Below, piece by piece: positions 38,086 to 49,136 of a stretch of 64,000 bases of DNA (positions are counted from its first letter, which is position 1; each line of letters opens with the position of its first letter). A program made the translations under genes and the position numbers. The stretch is from Ancylostoma caninum (lineage: Eukaryota; Nematoda; Chromadorea; Rhabditida; Ancylostomatidae). The stretch covers positions 62,001 through 126,000 of the forward strand of contig JBAJFG010000052.1 of assembly GCA_037903475.1 (NCBI GenBank), read 5' to 3'. The notes below the pieces were generated by a model that was given only the letters and a program-made list of their open reading frames with translations, was not told where the DNA came from and made no database searches.

Positions 38086-38310
38086 CAGTGGACGTTAATG
38101 GTGGTGACCCATCCACGGCCTCGAGAAGGACGTGCTCGACTGCGTCGCGCGTTCCAGGATGCGTTCCTGCTGCCGGAATGCTATTTCTAATCCTTAAAAT
38201 CGGATAGAAAAGCTGTTGGACGTACCACAACAGCAGCAAAAAAAAACATCGTTTACGACGCGCGCGGCGCGGTTGTGCGGAGTACTTCTCGAGGCCATGG
38301 ATGGGCCAGC
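38086..38310. mobile_element. Tc1/mariner-type MITE, copy B (right end lost)
   Basis: Starts CAGTGGACGTTAATGGTGGT and follows copy A through the CCGGAATGCTATTTCTAAT and ACATCGTTTAC blocks to GGCCATGGATGGGCCA. The outer right terminal repeat is missing after 38310, and the left flank is TG rather than TA, so this copy has decayed. Confidence 0.75.
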
Positions 38311-41300
38311 GAGTTGCTGAGAGCAAAAAAAGGGGGAGGGGGTATCTAATTGGGTACTCTAAATCACACCCTATGCTTTACAATATTCTCCTCCGTAGCA
38401 GAGACAGGTCTAAGCTTTCAAAGACATCTGCCAGCATATACGCACCTCGCAAGGTAAGGGTCTCCACGAGGCGTTGGAGAAAGAAAAAGATGGTGCAAGA
38501 ACACCTGCACATGATCTGCTCCATGCACGCTTACAGCAGCTTTTGGTGCTTCAGTCGCACCTACAGCAACTATCGTTGCTCCACTCTCGAGTACTTGCCT
38601 CAAGACTGCATTGGCCAAAAGTGGGAAAATTTGCTATCGTCCATGTCTGAGTAAGCTCCACTGTGTGAGGCATTGCTCTCTTAAAGGGTCCTTGTACCTT
38701 TACACAGCAACCCCACGAACACCAATCACTTCACAGACTGAAGCAACTAAGCTAAGGAGCTCCTCCTCATGCATCATGATTAACAGACCTTCAACCCACC
38801 GCACAGTGTGCAATTTTGCAAATCTAGCCGCTCGAAATGTATTTTTCGACCCGCCCTATCAGGTCGCGTTTACTGCACCAAAATATTCTCCGATAGTCCG
38901 CGCCTAAGATACAAGTGGTTCTTCGGCGACCGATCACCTGGCAGGGCATGATTAGATAACGAAAAGATACCATTTCTATACAACACCGCCTACGTGAAAC
39001 ATATGAGTACTTCATGATTTATCTCTGTCGTCTATGTTGCCGCCTGAATTTCCTATTTGGGATCCTTTTATAGATCTTGGAACAAGCTTTCATATTTCCT
39101 AATAACCACATTTCTCGGGCATAGGGAAGAAATCCAAACGTATCTTAGCAATGAGCAATTAAGCACATGACCTATTTGTGTTTCCGCGTAATCTAAAAGA
39201 AGTTCCACGAGATTTCACTATGAAATTATGTGTAGTGGCTAGCAGTAACCTTCCTATATGCGAGCATGTGTGTTATTTTTGCGACCAACTGCGACCCTCT
39301 ACAGAAAACACTTCGATGTACGCCAGAACAGCTACTCTTTAGGACAGATCTTTCCGATGTAACTGAAAGAAATGGGCTTTCAATTCAGCAAAGGGTTCTT
39401 TTTTTTCATAATGCCTTTGGGGATAATGTTACGCAAGACTTTTGCGGGTCAAGAGGTCTATTTGAGCAACATCTGTGGTTTGTTAGCCTCAAGCCAACAG
39501 TGCACATCATGAAAGCAAGTGAATAAAAGTGTACAAATCAAGGAAAAAGAGATCACAAGAGAAAAAAATGACATTAATAGAAAGTTTGATGTAGAAAAAA
39601 CCTGTCAAAAATGGAATAAGGTTGTCTTCAAAGACATCCTATGTTGGGCTACCTTACAGGCGACCAGCTTTATTGAGCAAAACCTTAACAAGTCCTGCTG
39701 GAATCCTTAAGAATTATAAGAAATCCATGTAAGTGAACATTCTGGTGCCGATTAGGCTATTTATTTCAGCGGAAGCCCTAGAATTACTATTTTCTCGATT
39801 GCAAAATCTCATGAAATATCCAGCATTTTATGTTAAGTCGCGCCATGCTCACCATGTGGAAATGCATGCAGTCCTGAAAGTGAAGCACATATTCACGTTT
39901 TACGCACCGATTAGTTTGCAAACACACGAATAGACTCAAATTTACATGGCGCAGCTGCTGCGCAGAAAGTTATTCCTCAGCAAATGATTTTGTGCTTTCA
40001 GCCTCTATTGTAGCAGTAATGGAAATTGCCCTAAATCGCTGGCTTCCATGGATCAAGTGCAGTGCATAGAAGCAGCAGACCAGACAGAGTACATATGCAG
40101 AAAAATAAAAGAATTCATTCAGTGGTTCTCTAGAAAAATAATTCTGATCGGCCAGATGTTCGAAATTACCCACTGCGTTTGATAGTGATAGATGTATTTT
40201 TTTGTATGTATCTTTCTTTCTGTCGTACTTTTCAAGTTTGGGGAAAGATCTGCTTTGCCCGGTCGGGTCTCGGGTCTCGCATTTGCATTCAGTCATTAGT
40301 TTTGTTTATTTGCTAGTTTTATTCAGACCTCACAAGTGTGGGCCTTCTGCGTAAACCTGGATTGGTTACCCAACTCACTTTCTAGCGTTACATAGAGGGG
40401 CCATTTTGTTAGTAACCCAAAAACTACAATGAATTTCTCTCTTTAAAGGCAGCAGCATCAGTTGAAATCTTCGCGTTCGAGATTTTGCTGATTTTCGTTG
40501 TTCTCACCTACAAAGGTAGAAGTGCTGCTTCGAGTGCGTCTAATTGCGCTCTCCTCAAAGGCAACATCGGCACAAAGTCTTGTCCATTAAGATTTTTTGT
40601 TCTCTGGAATGCAATTCGTCTGTCTAGCATGTACTTTTTGTTTATTTATAAGGTATAAGATGGAACGTTTGAGTGTTAACCATGAAAAAACGCGCTTCTG
40701 CTTGGAGATGCGAATACATGTGGCTACACAAACACTTCCTGGAACCATCGCCTACCCCAGTTAGCGGACGGTATGCAGTCCTCTCAATATAAGTTAGTCC
40801 TATGACACTGTAGTAGACAACAAGTGATACACGTTATATCGTCATTTGAAAGCAAGGACTCCTCATAACGCCGCAATAGATTGGCCAAGGAGACCGTGGC
40901 AAGGAAACGAAATTTTGCCCAGAACTTGCCTTCAACATTTGTGAGTCTAGACATGCAGTAGTCACAGATGCTGTACAAGTGGTTGACCCCGCTAGCGCAT
41001 CGTCACAACATAAACGGTGGGTACGCTGATGCATGCTGGCAGCTCTGTTCGCGATTGAAATTTGATGTTGTTCACAGACAAGTCACGACTCTTTGTGTTC
41101 TTTCAATATTTGTGATGTATAGACAATGTTTGTCACCACCACTTAAGTTTGATGTCGAGAACTTCGATGAAGACTGCCTTCAGCGGTATGACAGAATAAA
41201 TACCCGCCCATCTTATCTGTAGTTTACAATGCTCTACAATTGCAGGAGCAGTGTTTCATGCAGGAAAAAAGCTATTTCTTTTATTTCTTTCAACGCTGCG
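38310..41300. other. No gene recognised; open but unassigned frames
   Basis: On the minus strand near 38.86-38.66 kb a reading VEGLLIMMHEEELLSLVASV continues to VCEVIGVRGVAV with a GTAAAG donor-like site. 38.62-38.42 kb reads ATIVAVGATEAPKAAVSVHG. They could be two exons of one gene, but the plus strand is also open here, and I cannot name a family. At 40374-40402, CTCACTTTCTAGCGTTACAT resembles the end of the repeats at 42.3 and 50.4 kb. Confidence 0.3.
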
Positions 41301-41360
41301 ATACTCTGAGCACTTTCACACACCACACCTCTTTCTGGAAGCAGAACTGAAGCAGAACTG

Positions 41361-41472
41361 AGCATGTAATGACAGCATCCACAGTAGGTTCTGCTAAAAT
41401 ACTAAGTATGATCTGAACAGATCCTACTTGGTATTTTAGCAGAACGTACTGTGAATGCTGTCATTACATGCT
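41361..41472. repeat. 112-bp nearly perfect palindrome
   Basis: Arms of about 50 bases beginning AGCATGTAATGACAGCAT pair with the complement ending ATGCTGTCATTACATGCT. The centre is GATCTGAACAGATC. A third partial copy of the inner arm (CTGAACAGATCATACTTAGTA) lies at about 41588. This could be a fold-back MITE. Confidence 0.9.
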
Positions 41473-41938
41473 TTGAAAAACAGAATCCTAGACATCTTAC
41501 CATTCTAGGCATATATGATGCTGTCGGCAGGTTTTTGTTGTTTGGGTTCTTGCCATTGCGCACTTCACCTTTCGCAAGTTGACTTCTGAACAGATCATAC
41601 TTAGTACATATTTTATTGCTACAAATGTCTATCTTTACTCTATGTGAAGAAGACATCATCTTCGTGGATTTAGCTCAATTTCGGCTTAAAAACTGAGATG
41701 AGACTTGAGCAATAGATCCAACCCCGATTCTACTTCGGGCTGGATGTTAAGGTGCTCGAGGTTCAACAGTTGTTCACTGGATTAAGAAAGATGGAAGGGC
41801 AGTCCATGAGCATATGTAAAGGTAGGAATTTACGTAGTTGCTGATACTTTTGAATCAACCTTCCATGCCTAAATAGTGATAGTGATAGTAGTCTGTCGAT
41901 GGAAAAGGAGTCTTCTGTGACTCAACAGTGGAGAGCGT

Positions 41939-42325
41939 CAGGATACAGGTCTACCGGTAGATGAAAACAGTGAGGCGAAGCTCAGTGTTGTGAAAGCCCC
42001 TGGATATAGAGCTTCCGGTGGATGGCGGGTGCGTTGCCACCCAGGTCCCGCGAGTGTGAGAAATGCTGCGACAAAGAACGGGAGGAAATGTCATCACATG
42101 GGAGAGTAACTTGACATGTGGATAAGTGATGAAAAGTTTTTGAGCTAGGCTAGCTTCAGAGTGGAAGACCGACGTAAGCAGGGCGAGCGGACTGGTAGAA
42201 AATGCGCAACTCACGGGGAGGTCCTTCTTTCTCAAATTTCTAGAGTTCGAAATAGGAAGCTTTTGCTTATACCTCGAGTGGCTGCGTTGCCCACTATCCA
42301 GCATCACGTAGGGGCGCTAGTAAAT
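41939..42325. repeat. Short copy of the 49.1-50.4 kb repeat (minisatellite unit plus end block)
   Basis: 41939-42060 has two degenerate units like the 60-bp unit at 49 kb (AGGATACAGGTCTACCGG, then GGATATAGAGCTTCCGGTGG). 42255-42325 matches 50317-50385 (GAAGCTTTTGC, GTGGCTGC, GGGGCGCTAGTA). The shared order of minisatellite and terminal block suggests two members of one element family. Confidence 0.55.
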
Positions 42326-42337
42326 ACAATATTATAA

Positions 42338-43525
42338 TATTAGGTTGTAACATAAGTTTCTGCTGTTTTCGCATAGGCATTTCCAAAGGCTTTTAATAAA
42401 TGAATACCGACTAGATTTCGCCCATGTTCAGATATTGTTTTAAAGCTCATGATCCCGCCAACATTCTCGAATGTAAGATCTATTTTTGGGGCGCGTGCGG
42501 CGCAGTGGTAAGAGGCTCGCTGCGCACGCACAGGATCGATGGTTCGATCCCGCCCGAGGCCAACCAAGCCTTCCATCCCTCCGGGGTCGGTAAATTGGTA
42601 CCAGAGGAGTCTGGGAGGATGGAGCACAGATTTGGTACATCGGGTGCCCCCCGCAAGTCATTGTACAGGGCACATACGCATTCAACGCCTCTACGATGCT
42701 CAGATGAAGTCGAATGCGTGGCGCATCCCTCGTGACGGGATTGATTAACGCCGACCACTTTATCCTTTATCCTAAGATCTATTTTTGCGTCCTATTTTGA
42801 AGATTTAATTATTTGCGGAGTGAACCCTTCAAGAACGCAAATTCGGTAACTGCATTCGCACGGATAATAATTTTACCATAACGTTGCATGAGACTAACCA
42901 GAGTTGGGTGAAGTAATCTTGAAGCCATTCTTATTCTCTTTGACACATTCTCTCCCCATTTTATCGTCGAGCTGTCTCAGACACAGGCACCAAACTTGGT
43001 AAACCAAAATTTTGATTATGCTGTTTTTCTCTCTGGAGTTGAGGCGATTTAATGTAGGATGTTTTCCACTGTGACTGCAAACACCATTCGGTTGAGGACA
43101 CTAATCGCTAGAATTTTGGAACAAGTTATAAGCGCTCTGTGGGAATCACACCATCCTGCTACACCGCTGAGAACGCCTTAATTCTGTTGGTCGAACTCTT
43201 CGGTAAGGCAAAAACTCGCAGCGGATTTTTTAATCGTGCATTATGTAGCTAAAACTAGCTCTGACTATGCGCCGGTTATCAGATCACAAGAATGTCTACT
43301 GAGCGAGAACCGATTTCCCAAAGTCACTGATCTCTAGCACGGTCCGACTCAGTTCTTTGCCTCGCAGTTCACGGATTTTTGGAGCAGGGAAGTATAGTAA
43401 AAACGGCGAAAGACCAGCGATTGTTGTGGTCCATAGTTCGACTGGTGCCTATTGTAATATGATTTTCTATAAAATGTTTTCATCGAAAATTTCAAAACAG
43501 CGGAAACTTATGTTGCAACCTAATA
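42338..43525. mobile_element. Mariner-like non-autonomous element, 1184 bp, with a SINE inside
   Basis: Ends are TTAGGTTGTAACATAAGTTT at 42340 and, inverted, TTAGGTTGCAACATAAGTTT ending at 43523. The inverted repeat is about 30 bases with two mismatches, bordered by TA on each side. No transposase motif is recognisable inside; without the SINE and its duplication the body is about 885 bp. The ends resemble those at 15843 and a lone end at about 7697. Confidence 0.85.
42474..42787 (+). mobile_element. tRNA-derived SINE, copy 1, with exact 15-bp target duplications
   Basis: The body is 42489-42772. A tRNA-like head has an A-box-like stretch (CAGTGGTAAGAGG at 42502-42514) and a B box GGTTCGATCC at 42541-42550. 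An unrelated body of about 200 bases and a tail TTTATCCTTTATCC follow. The flanks TAAGATCTATTTTTG at 42474-42488 and 42773-42787 are identical, which proves insertion by target-primed reverse transcription into the mariner-like element. Confidence 0.9.
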
Positions 43526-43629
43526 TTATATAAATGAATACAACATAATGATACAAAAAATGCAGGGGAACAAAATCTCAAAACCAAACCTTCGCTTATT
43601 GTGGGCATCGAGTACTGCTTTTCTTCCAG

Positions 43630-43808
43630 GATCCGTCATTCCATTGTTGCCGCGACACATCGTGTTTTCACCTCCACCTAAAGTGAAAATTTTAGAGGAA
43701 GATGGAGATATGCCTAATCAACTGAGCTTTGAGTGGAGTGTTTCAACAAGCAGTGCTTCCACTGATAACTTTAGGTCTTTACCGATGGGCCTAGTATACG
43801 AAATTTGA
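43630..43808 (+). CDS. Candidate exon of an unidentified gene
   Basis: A strong acceptor TTTTCTTCCAG is followed by an open reading SVIPLLPRHIVFSPPPKVKI, then LEEDGDMPNQLSFEW. It either ends at donor-like AG/GTCTTT (43774) or runs on to a stop at 43806-43808. The composition is protein-like, but there is no partner exon nearby and no family is recognised. Confidence 0.3.
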
Positions 43809-44537
43809 TAATAGTCTTTATTTAATATTTGTAGAAGTAAAAGAACTAAGTCAGCAGACCCGGAACTGGTGGCTTTCCTTTGAAGACACATAGATGTTGT
43901 TCACATTTAGAACGTGGGTATGTTGTACAGTCCTCGTTTTTCTCGCACGGCTTTCCCTTCTCATAGAGAACACTGTGTAGGTAACCTCCCCTTAAAGCAC
44001 ATATCTTTTAACAAACATTGTAACTACATATAGGGAGAGAAGAGAGCTATTGAGTCGAGGCTATTAAGTTGTCCTAGCTATCGAGCGCGTCCATTGGGTG
44101 GCGACTGGTAATAGGGGGAGATCCCGTGGAGCATGAGGGACCCTAATTTGGTCTACACTGTGGGCGTGAGAGTGGCACCTCACGACCCATAACGCTTGCC
44201 AGAAAAAATCGGTCAATTAGGAGAGGCCAGTCAGGACCGCCCATATAAAGAAGGATCTCGCCCCGTGCGACGAGGTTGGCACGTTGCCAAGCAACCATTT
44301 TTGCGCAATCCCAGCGTCAGGCCCAGGTTGACAGGCCTGCTGAAGGAGATAATAGGTACATGATTATGAAAGGTTTTATGTGTGATGGAGTAAATACTAG
44401 GACGTCATGCAGAAGTGGCCTGCAGGAAACGTGCCTTTCTCCTGTGGTTGAGAAGCGAGGGGTACCGAGGGATGGACGACCTTGGCTAAAGACGCTAGTT
44501 CGGATAGGGTTCTTACGCACAGGAACTCTGACCTTTC

Positions 44538-45294
44538 TCTGAAGTCCACTGGCGACCCATTTGGCGAGGTTTGTTTGGCAATCTAGGAAACGGGTTTGCA
44601 AAAGAGACAAGCAAATGAACTCTGCCAAATGTCTCACCAAACATGATGTCTCGCCAAATGGGTCGGCATACAAACCTTGCCAAATGGGTCGCTATATAAA
44701 TCTTGCCAAATAGGTCGCCATGCAAAAAGTTGCGCTTTACATTGTACATGAGATTTCGCCACGTACTCCTATTTCCTACCATTGCCAGGAGAGGCCTCCA
44801 AAATTACCACAATGCTCAAGCTTCACATTTAATGGTCAGATCCAGGAAGTAGTTTGGATGAAGTACCTCCTCAAGCAGTTGAACTGTTGACATCTATAGA
44901 TTCCGTGCCTGGAGGCACGAAAAACGTGGACGTCACCGTGGCTCTCAGTCGGCTGCACACTGTCACGCGTGTTGCGGCGAGGACCACGGAAATATCCTCA
45001 TGCAACAATAGGCTGTGATTTTGCCTGCAGACACTTGCACCGATACCGGCACTCTCCTAGACTCCCTATGAAATACGTGCCTCAAACATGGCTACGACTC
45101 ACCGACTGCAAAGCCGATGCGTCGTATGTGCCTGTCCCGGAAAATGAGTCCTCAACATATTCTCCCGAACTTTGTCTTGCCAAACAGACTCTAGAGCCAT
45201 TCCCCGTGAAATGTTTTGCTAAGCAAGATTTTAACCCGTAAAATGTCTTGCCAAACACATTCTCTCGCCAAATAGGTCGCCACTGAACTTCAGA
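44538..45294. mobile_element. 757-bp terminal-inverted-repeat element with subterminal repeats
   Basis: The left end TCTGAAGTCCACTGGCGACC and the inverted right end TCTGAAGTTCAGTGGCGACC match over about 45 bases. Inside the left third, GCCAAATGGGTCGC-AT units recur several times in both orientations between 44548 and 44740. This is the subterminal-repeat pattern of some DNA elements. No transposase is seen. The neighbouring RTE-like relic starts right at its right border. Confidence 0.7.
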
Positions 45295-45299
45295 ATTAA

Positions 45300-46330
45300 G
45301 GAATGCGAGATAGCAGACTCCATTCAGAATGGAAAGAAGCTGGCCGAAGTAGATGATCTCGCAATCGCATGCATATTCTTGACGAAAAGAGAGTCTGAAA
45401 AGGTGACATACTATTGCAGCGGTGGTCAGCAAAGCGAGATTGACCACATTCTTGTCAAAGTAAATGCTCTCAGAACGAGGCACGTCAAATCTATTCTGGG
45501 GAAAGAAATTGCGAGACAACACCTACCAGTTGTAGGTGATATGTGCATAGCCACCAAAAAGAAGTCAACACGGAACCACGCATACGATGATGGTAGATGA
45601 CAATTGGAGCACGGAAAACTTTGCGCAAAAAGATAGTGGCAGCTAGTTTGGCGAATCCCCATGGTCCCATAGGCTCTATGTGGGTCAGCGCTGCAAACAC
45701 CATACTGAACTGTGAAAGTGATACACTAGGAGAGAATGGAAGAGAGAGAGGGAGAGAGAAAGTATGGCATCGTGATTCTGGAGCAAAACCTTCAACGGGT
45801 AGTTAAAACAAAAAAAATCGCGTTGGTAGCAAATTTAAGAGCAGATCTTTGGAACAAGATCTAGACATGGCATGTGTTGCTGCATCTCAAGCCATGAGCA
45901 GCACGGAGGAGCACGGCGACGTCTCAGATGCGAGCGGCAAGGCATTCATGCAAGTGAAGGAGTTCCAAAACTTGAGCAGCTTTTGGAGCGCTGATGGTTC
46001 CGTGGAAGCGGCGGTTTGAGGAAGGATTACCTGCGCTCGGTTGAAGTGGAGAGAATTGGTACGAATCCTTTGTGAGCGAAGATGCTCGAGAGTGCTGAAA
46101 AGGAAAGTCCACCGCAATGTTATGGGACCGGCGCTCCTGTGCGGAAGTGAATGTCGATCAGTATCGAAAATATATGAGCGTATGCTGAAAACTTCAAAGA
46201 TGCGATTTCGCACGCCATGATAAAGTGCGAAAAAGAATCATGATAAGAACGGTGATGCAAACGACGCCCATAAGTTGAAACTACGAGAACGAAGATTAAG
46301 ATGGTGTGCTCATATGGTATGTAATGAGAA
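45300..46330 (+). mobile_element. RTE-like LINE relic (endonuclease and reverse transcriptase pieces)
   Basis: 45366-45595 reads the end of an RTE-type endonuclease: FLTKRESEKVTYYCSGGQQS, then EIDHILVKVNAL and ARQHLPVVGDMCI. 45.89-46.32 kb reads decayed reverse-transcriptase C-terminus: VMGPALLCGSEC, YERMLKTSKMRF and LRERRLRWCAHM. The middle, including the catalytic region, is missing. Many stops show that it is dead. A SINE sits immediately downstream in the opposite orientation. Confidence 0.8.
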
Positions 46331-46360
46331 GGCCATCGTTGCACCCCACTCATCAAGTCT

Positions 46361-46622
46361 TAAAGGATAAAAGATAAGATGGTCGGGGTTAATCAATCCC
46401 GGTTTGAGGGATGCGCCACGCATTCGACTTCATCTGAACATCGTAGAGGCATTGAATGCATATGTGCTCTGTACAGTGACCTGCGATGGCATCCGGTCTA
46501 TCAAGCCAGTGCTTCATCCTCCCAGACTCCTCTGATACCAATTTACCGACCCTGAAGGGATGAAGGCTTGATTGGCCTCGGGCGGGATCGAACCATTGGC
46601 CGTGCGAGCGAACAGCGGGCCG
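46361..46622 (-). mobile_element. tRNA-derived SINE, copy 2
   Basis: On the minus strand it repeats the 42489-42772 SINE: B box GGTTCGATCC (complement at 46585-46594), the GCCTCTACGATG(T/C)TCAGATGAA block, GGGATTGATTAAC, and a tail rich in TTATC/TTTATCC. The tRNA-like head is diverged or truncated before the A box. Flanks share only TCAAGT, so the duplication is uncertain. Confidence 0.85.
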
Positions 46623-46798
46623 TCAAGTGGAAGTGGAAATTACCGGGAAACATCCTAGGGGAGCACCCAAAAAGCGATGGGAGTTTACCGTATGCAAGAT
46701 CACGGAGCAAGCAGGAGTTACAACCGATGACAACCAGGATCGAGCCAAATAGCGACGTAGAACCAAAGCAGGGGACACCGCGAATGCGCGCGACAGAC

Positions 46799-46845
46799 GC
46801 TAAGGAGAAGAAGAAGAAAAAGAAGAAGAAGAAGAAGAAGGGAGA
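46799..46845. repeat. (AAG)n microsatellite
   Basis: A purine tract of AAG units with a few interruptions. A smaller (GA)n tract is at about 45735-45762. Confidence 0.9.
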
Positions 46846-47249
46846 GAGAAGAAAGCAGAGAGTGTAAACTTTGATAGATATCAGGGAACTCGGAAAAGAA
46901 GGAGAGATTATATAGCTATGCGGGAAATCCCTGGGTCGATTTCCCTGTTGGTGCCTCATTCGAATATGGATGCAACAGTACAATGAGGAGTTTGCAGTTT
47001 ACCGAACAGGGAAGCAACATTTAGCAACAAATTTCTTGCTGGTTGGAACGCAATTGCTTCACATGGTTCACAAACGATGCCTCGCAGAGACAAATCTCGA
47101 GCTTCGATAATTCTTAATTTAACAGACAATGATGTCCAAGGCACCTCGGACCCAAGCAACAGACCCTTTTTCATCATACCATTAACGGAACGTTAATGGA
47201 GTTATTTCAGTAATAACTCCATGCGAAGTAAAAAAAAAGTTGTTTGCGT

Positions 47250-48470
47250 AATAACGTCATGCAAAGCGCTTGTCATATTTGTGTTCAGCGTATACGGAAA
47301 CCCAGAAAAACATGTCTGCAACCGCAAATATGTAGAAGCAAAAAATTAGCAAGTCGATATTCTCGTGCAGTGTGATTCTGCGATGCTCAACGTATTCAAG
47401 AACATCAGTGGGTACTCCATCACCCATCCCCAACCAAAAGGAGCGAAACCCCGTCCATAATGAGCAAAAAATCAATGAAATCGCTAAATCAGTAAATAGG
47501 CACTTGGGTGCGAAGCGCTTGTCATATTCTTGTTCGACTTAATCCCAAAATGATGAAAACGAGAGAAATCGATAGACATCAATATTTTCGCTTGAAATGT
47601 TTATCATGTCACTTCATGATCCACCATTGTATAGCGCACTTATGTGCATTTAAATAAATCTTCTTTTCTTTCTTCTTCTTTAGCGTTTGTCCCGTTCATT
47701 GGCGGGGTCCGTTTTCCTGATCTTCTGACGCCATTTCGCTCTATTGTGCGCCTGGTCTGGGTGGGCACCACATGCTTCAGATCCCATGACCCCACAATAC
47801 AATGGTTTCAATCAATAGGATCGACTCATAGGATTTTTATAATTTTCAGAGGAGAAAAAGTCAGGAGTTCCTTATGTTCAAAAGTATGGGACATTTGCTG
47901 CTGAGTGATCGTTTTGTGCGGAAAAAATCAGCAGAAGATGAATTGATAACCAGGTGGCAATGTTTTTGTTATTAGCATTTCAGGAGCTCTGTTTGTCATA
48001 CTGTAGAAATTGTTGCTGCGAGGTTAATCTCCAGATTGCTTTAAGCACCCGCAGTGGCATTTTCGATGGCTTGATGTGAGCGTAGATATGCCTAAAAATA
48101 GACTAACACATTTTGCAGCGGAATTAGTTTTCAAAAGGACCGTTGTCCGTATCGTAATCGAAGAGCTTCTGTAAGCTCAGCCATCGTCTGGTGGGCTAAC
48201 TCACAAATATGACTTAAATTTTCGCACGAGAATGGAGTTTCGTCAAAGACGTCATCTCTGTAATAGTAATGCGACATCGCCAATGTTCTAGTAGAGCTAT
48301 TTTAGCTACATTCTGCATGACAGAGAGGCAAAGGACTGCGAATGTCACGCTCATTGTCCAAAATGCTGTCATATTCGTGTTCAGCATATAGGAGAACCCC
48401 AGTAGATATGACAACCGTGAGCAGGAAATCCAAAAATCAGTATAATCGATATTACTGGTGAGTCACTTTA
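47250..48470. repeat. Three diverged copies of a TGACA-AGCGCTT-containing repeat
   Basis: Segments at about 47262-47380, 47510-47610 and 48360-48470 share, on the plus strand, GCTTGTCATATT-(G/T)TGTTC and an AATC(A/G)AT(A)--ATAT block about 100 bases on. Read on the minus strand they encode hydrophobic stretches (IFCFYIFAVADMFFWVSVYA, LGFSYMLNTNM), so they might be decayed receptor exons. A dispersed repeat is equally likely. Confidence 0.45.
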
Positions 48471-48579
48471 ATGAAATGAAGTGCCTCGGATGAAAAGTAG
48501 CCTATAACCGCAGCCGACGCGTGGAGGGCCTTCCTGCAAAACTTATTCTGGATCGGTGCATTCTGAGCGATTTCTATAG

Positions 48580-49130
48580 GGAACGTGAAAACAAACATAT
48601 CTATTAAACAAAGCGCCGTAAGGGGGCTAGAGCGGCTAGAGATACGCGGCGGCACTCACAGACACCGCAATCTTGAGGTGCAGACTGTGGGGCGAAACGG
48701 CCGATTTTTAGGGACTCAGACACATTCGTTTCGGGACTCGCAATTACGTCACTGCTGGCTCTTCCGCATGCGCGAAATAGTGATTTCGTCACCTTCGCTG
48801 GCGGTCTCGCAGCATGGGTGTGAGCGAGTGTTCCCAAGCTTTCAGGCTGCACAATGTACGCTGCAGGAAAACCACCCTTCCACTGTTGCGACGCCGCATG
48901 CACCTCCAGAGAAAAAGAGGGTTGGTTGCATAAGAGCAGCAGCATCTCGGAAGCTGAGGGGAGGCTGGACCTACGCAGTCGTCCCATCTGGTGGATGGAT
49001 GCTATTGCCTCTGCTGAATTCTCGCAGCGATTTCTCAGTCACGACATTCGTTCGCTTCGAGAATGCTTCTGCACTAACACAGAGTGAAATCTTCAGTATA
49101 TCAAGGCATGACATTGTGTAATCAATAACA
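48580..49130. other. GC-richer block open on both strands, unassigned
   Basis: The plus strand is open for 178 codons (48585-49121) and the minus strand for 127 (48987-48604). I recognise no motif on either. Since the block abuts the minisatellite and its composition differs from the AT-rich surroundings, it is more likely part of a repeat element than a gene. Confidence 0.3.
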
Positions 49131-49136
49131 ATATAC

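Noticed and set aside
42485..42560. tRNA gene
   Set aside because: A and B boxes are present, but the cloverleaf is incomplete and the sequence is followed by a SINE body and target duplications.
48585..49121. 178-codon plus-strand open frame as a gene
   Set aside because: No recognisable motif, no splice support, and the minus strand is also open; kept only as an unassigned block.
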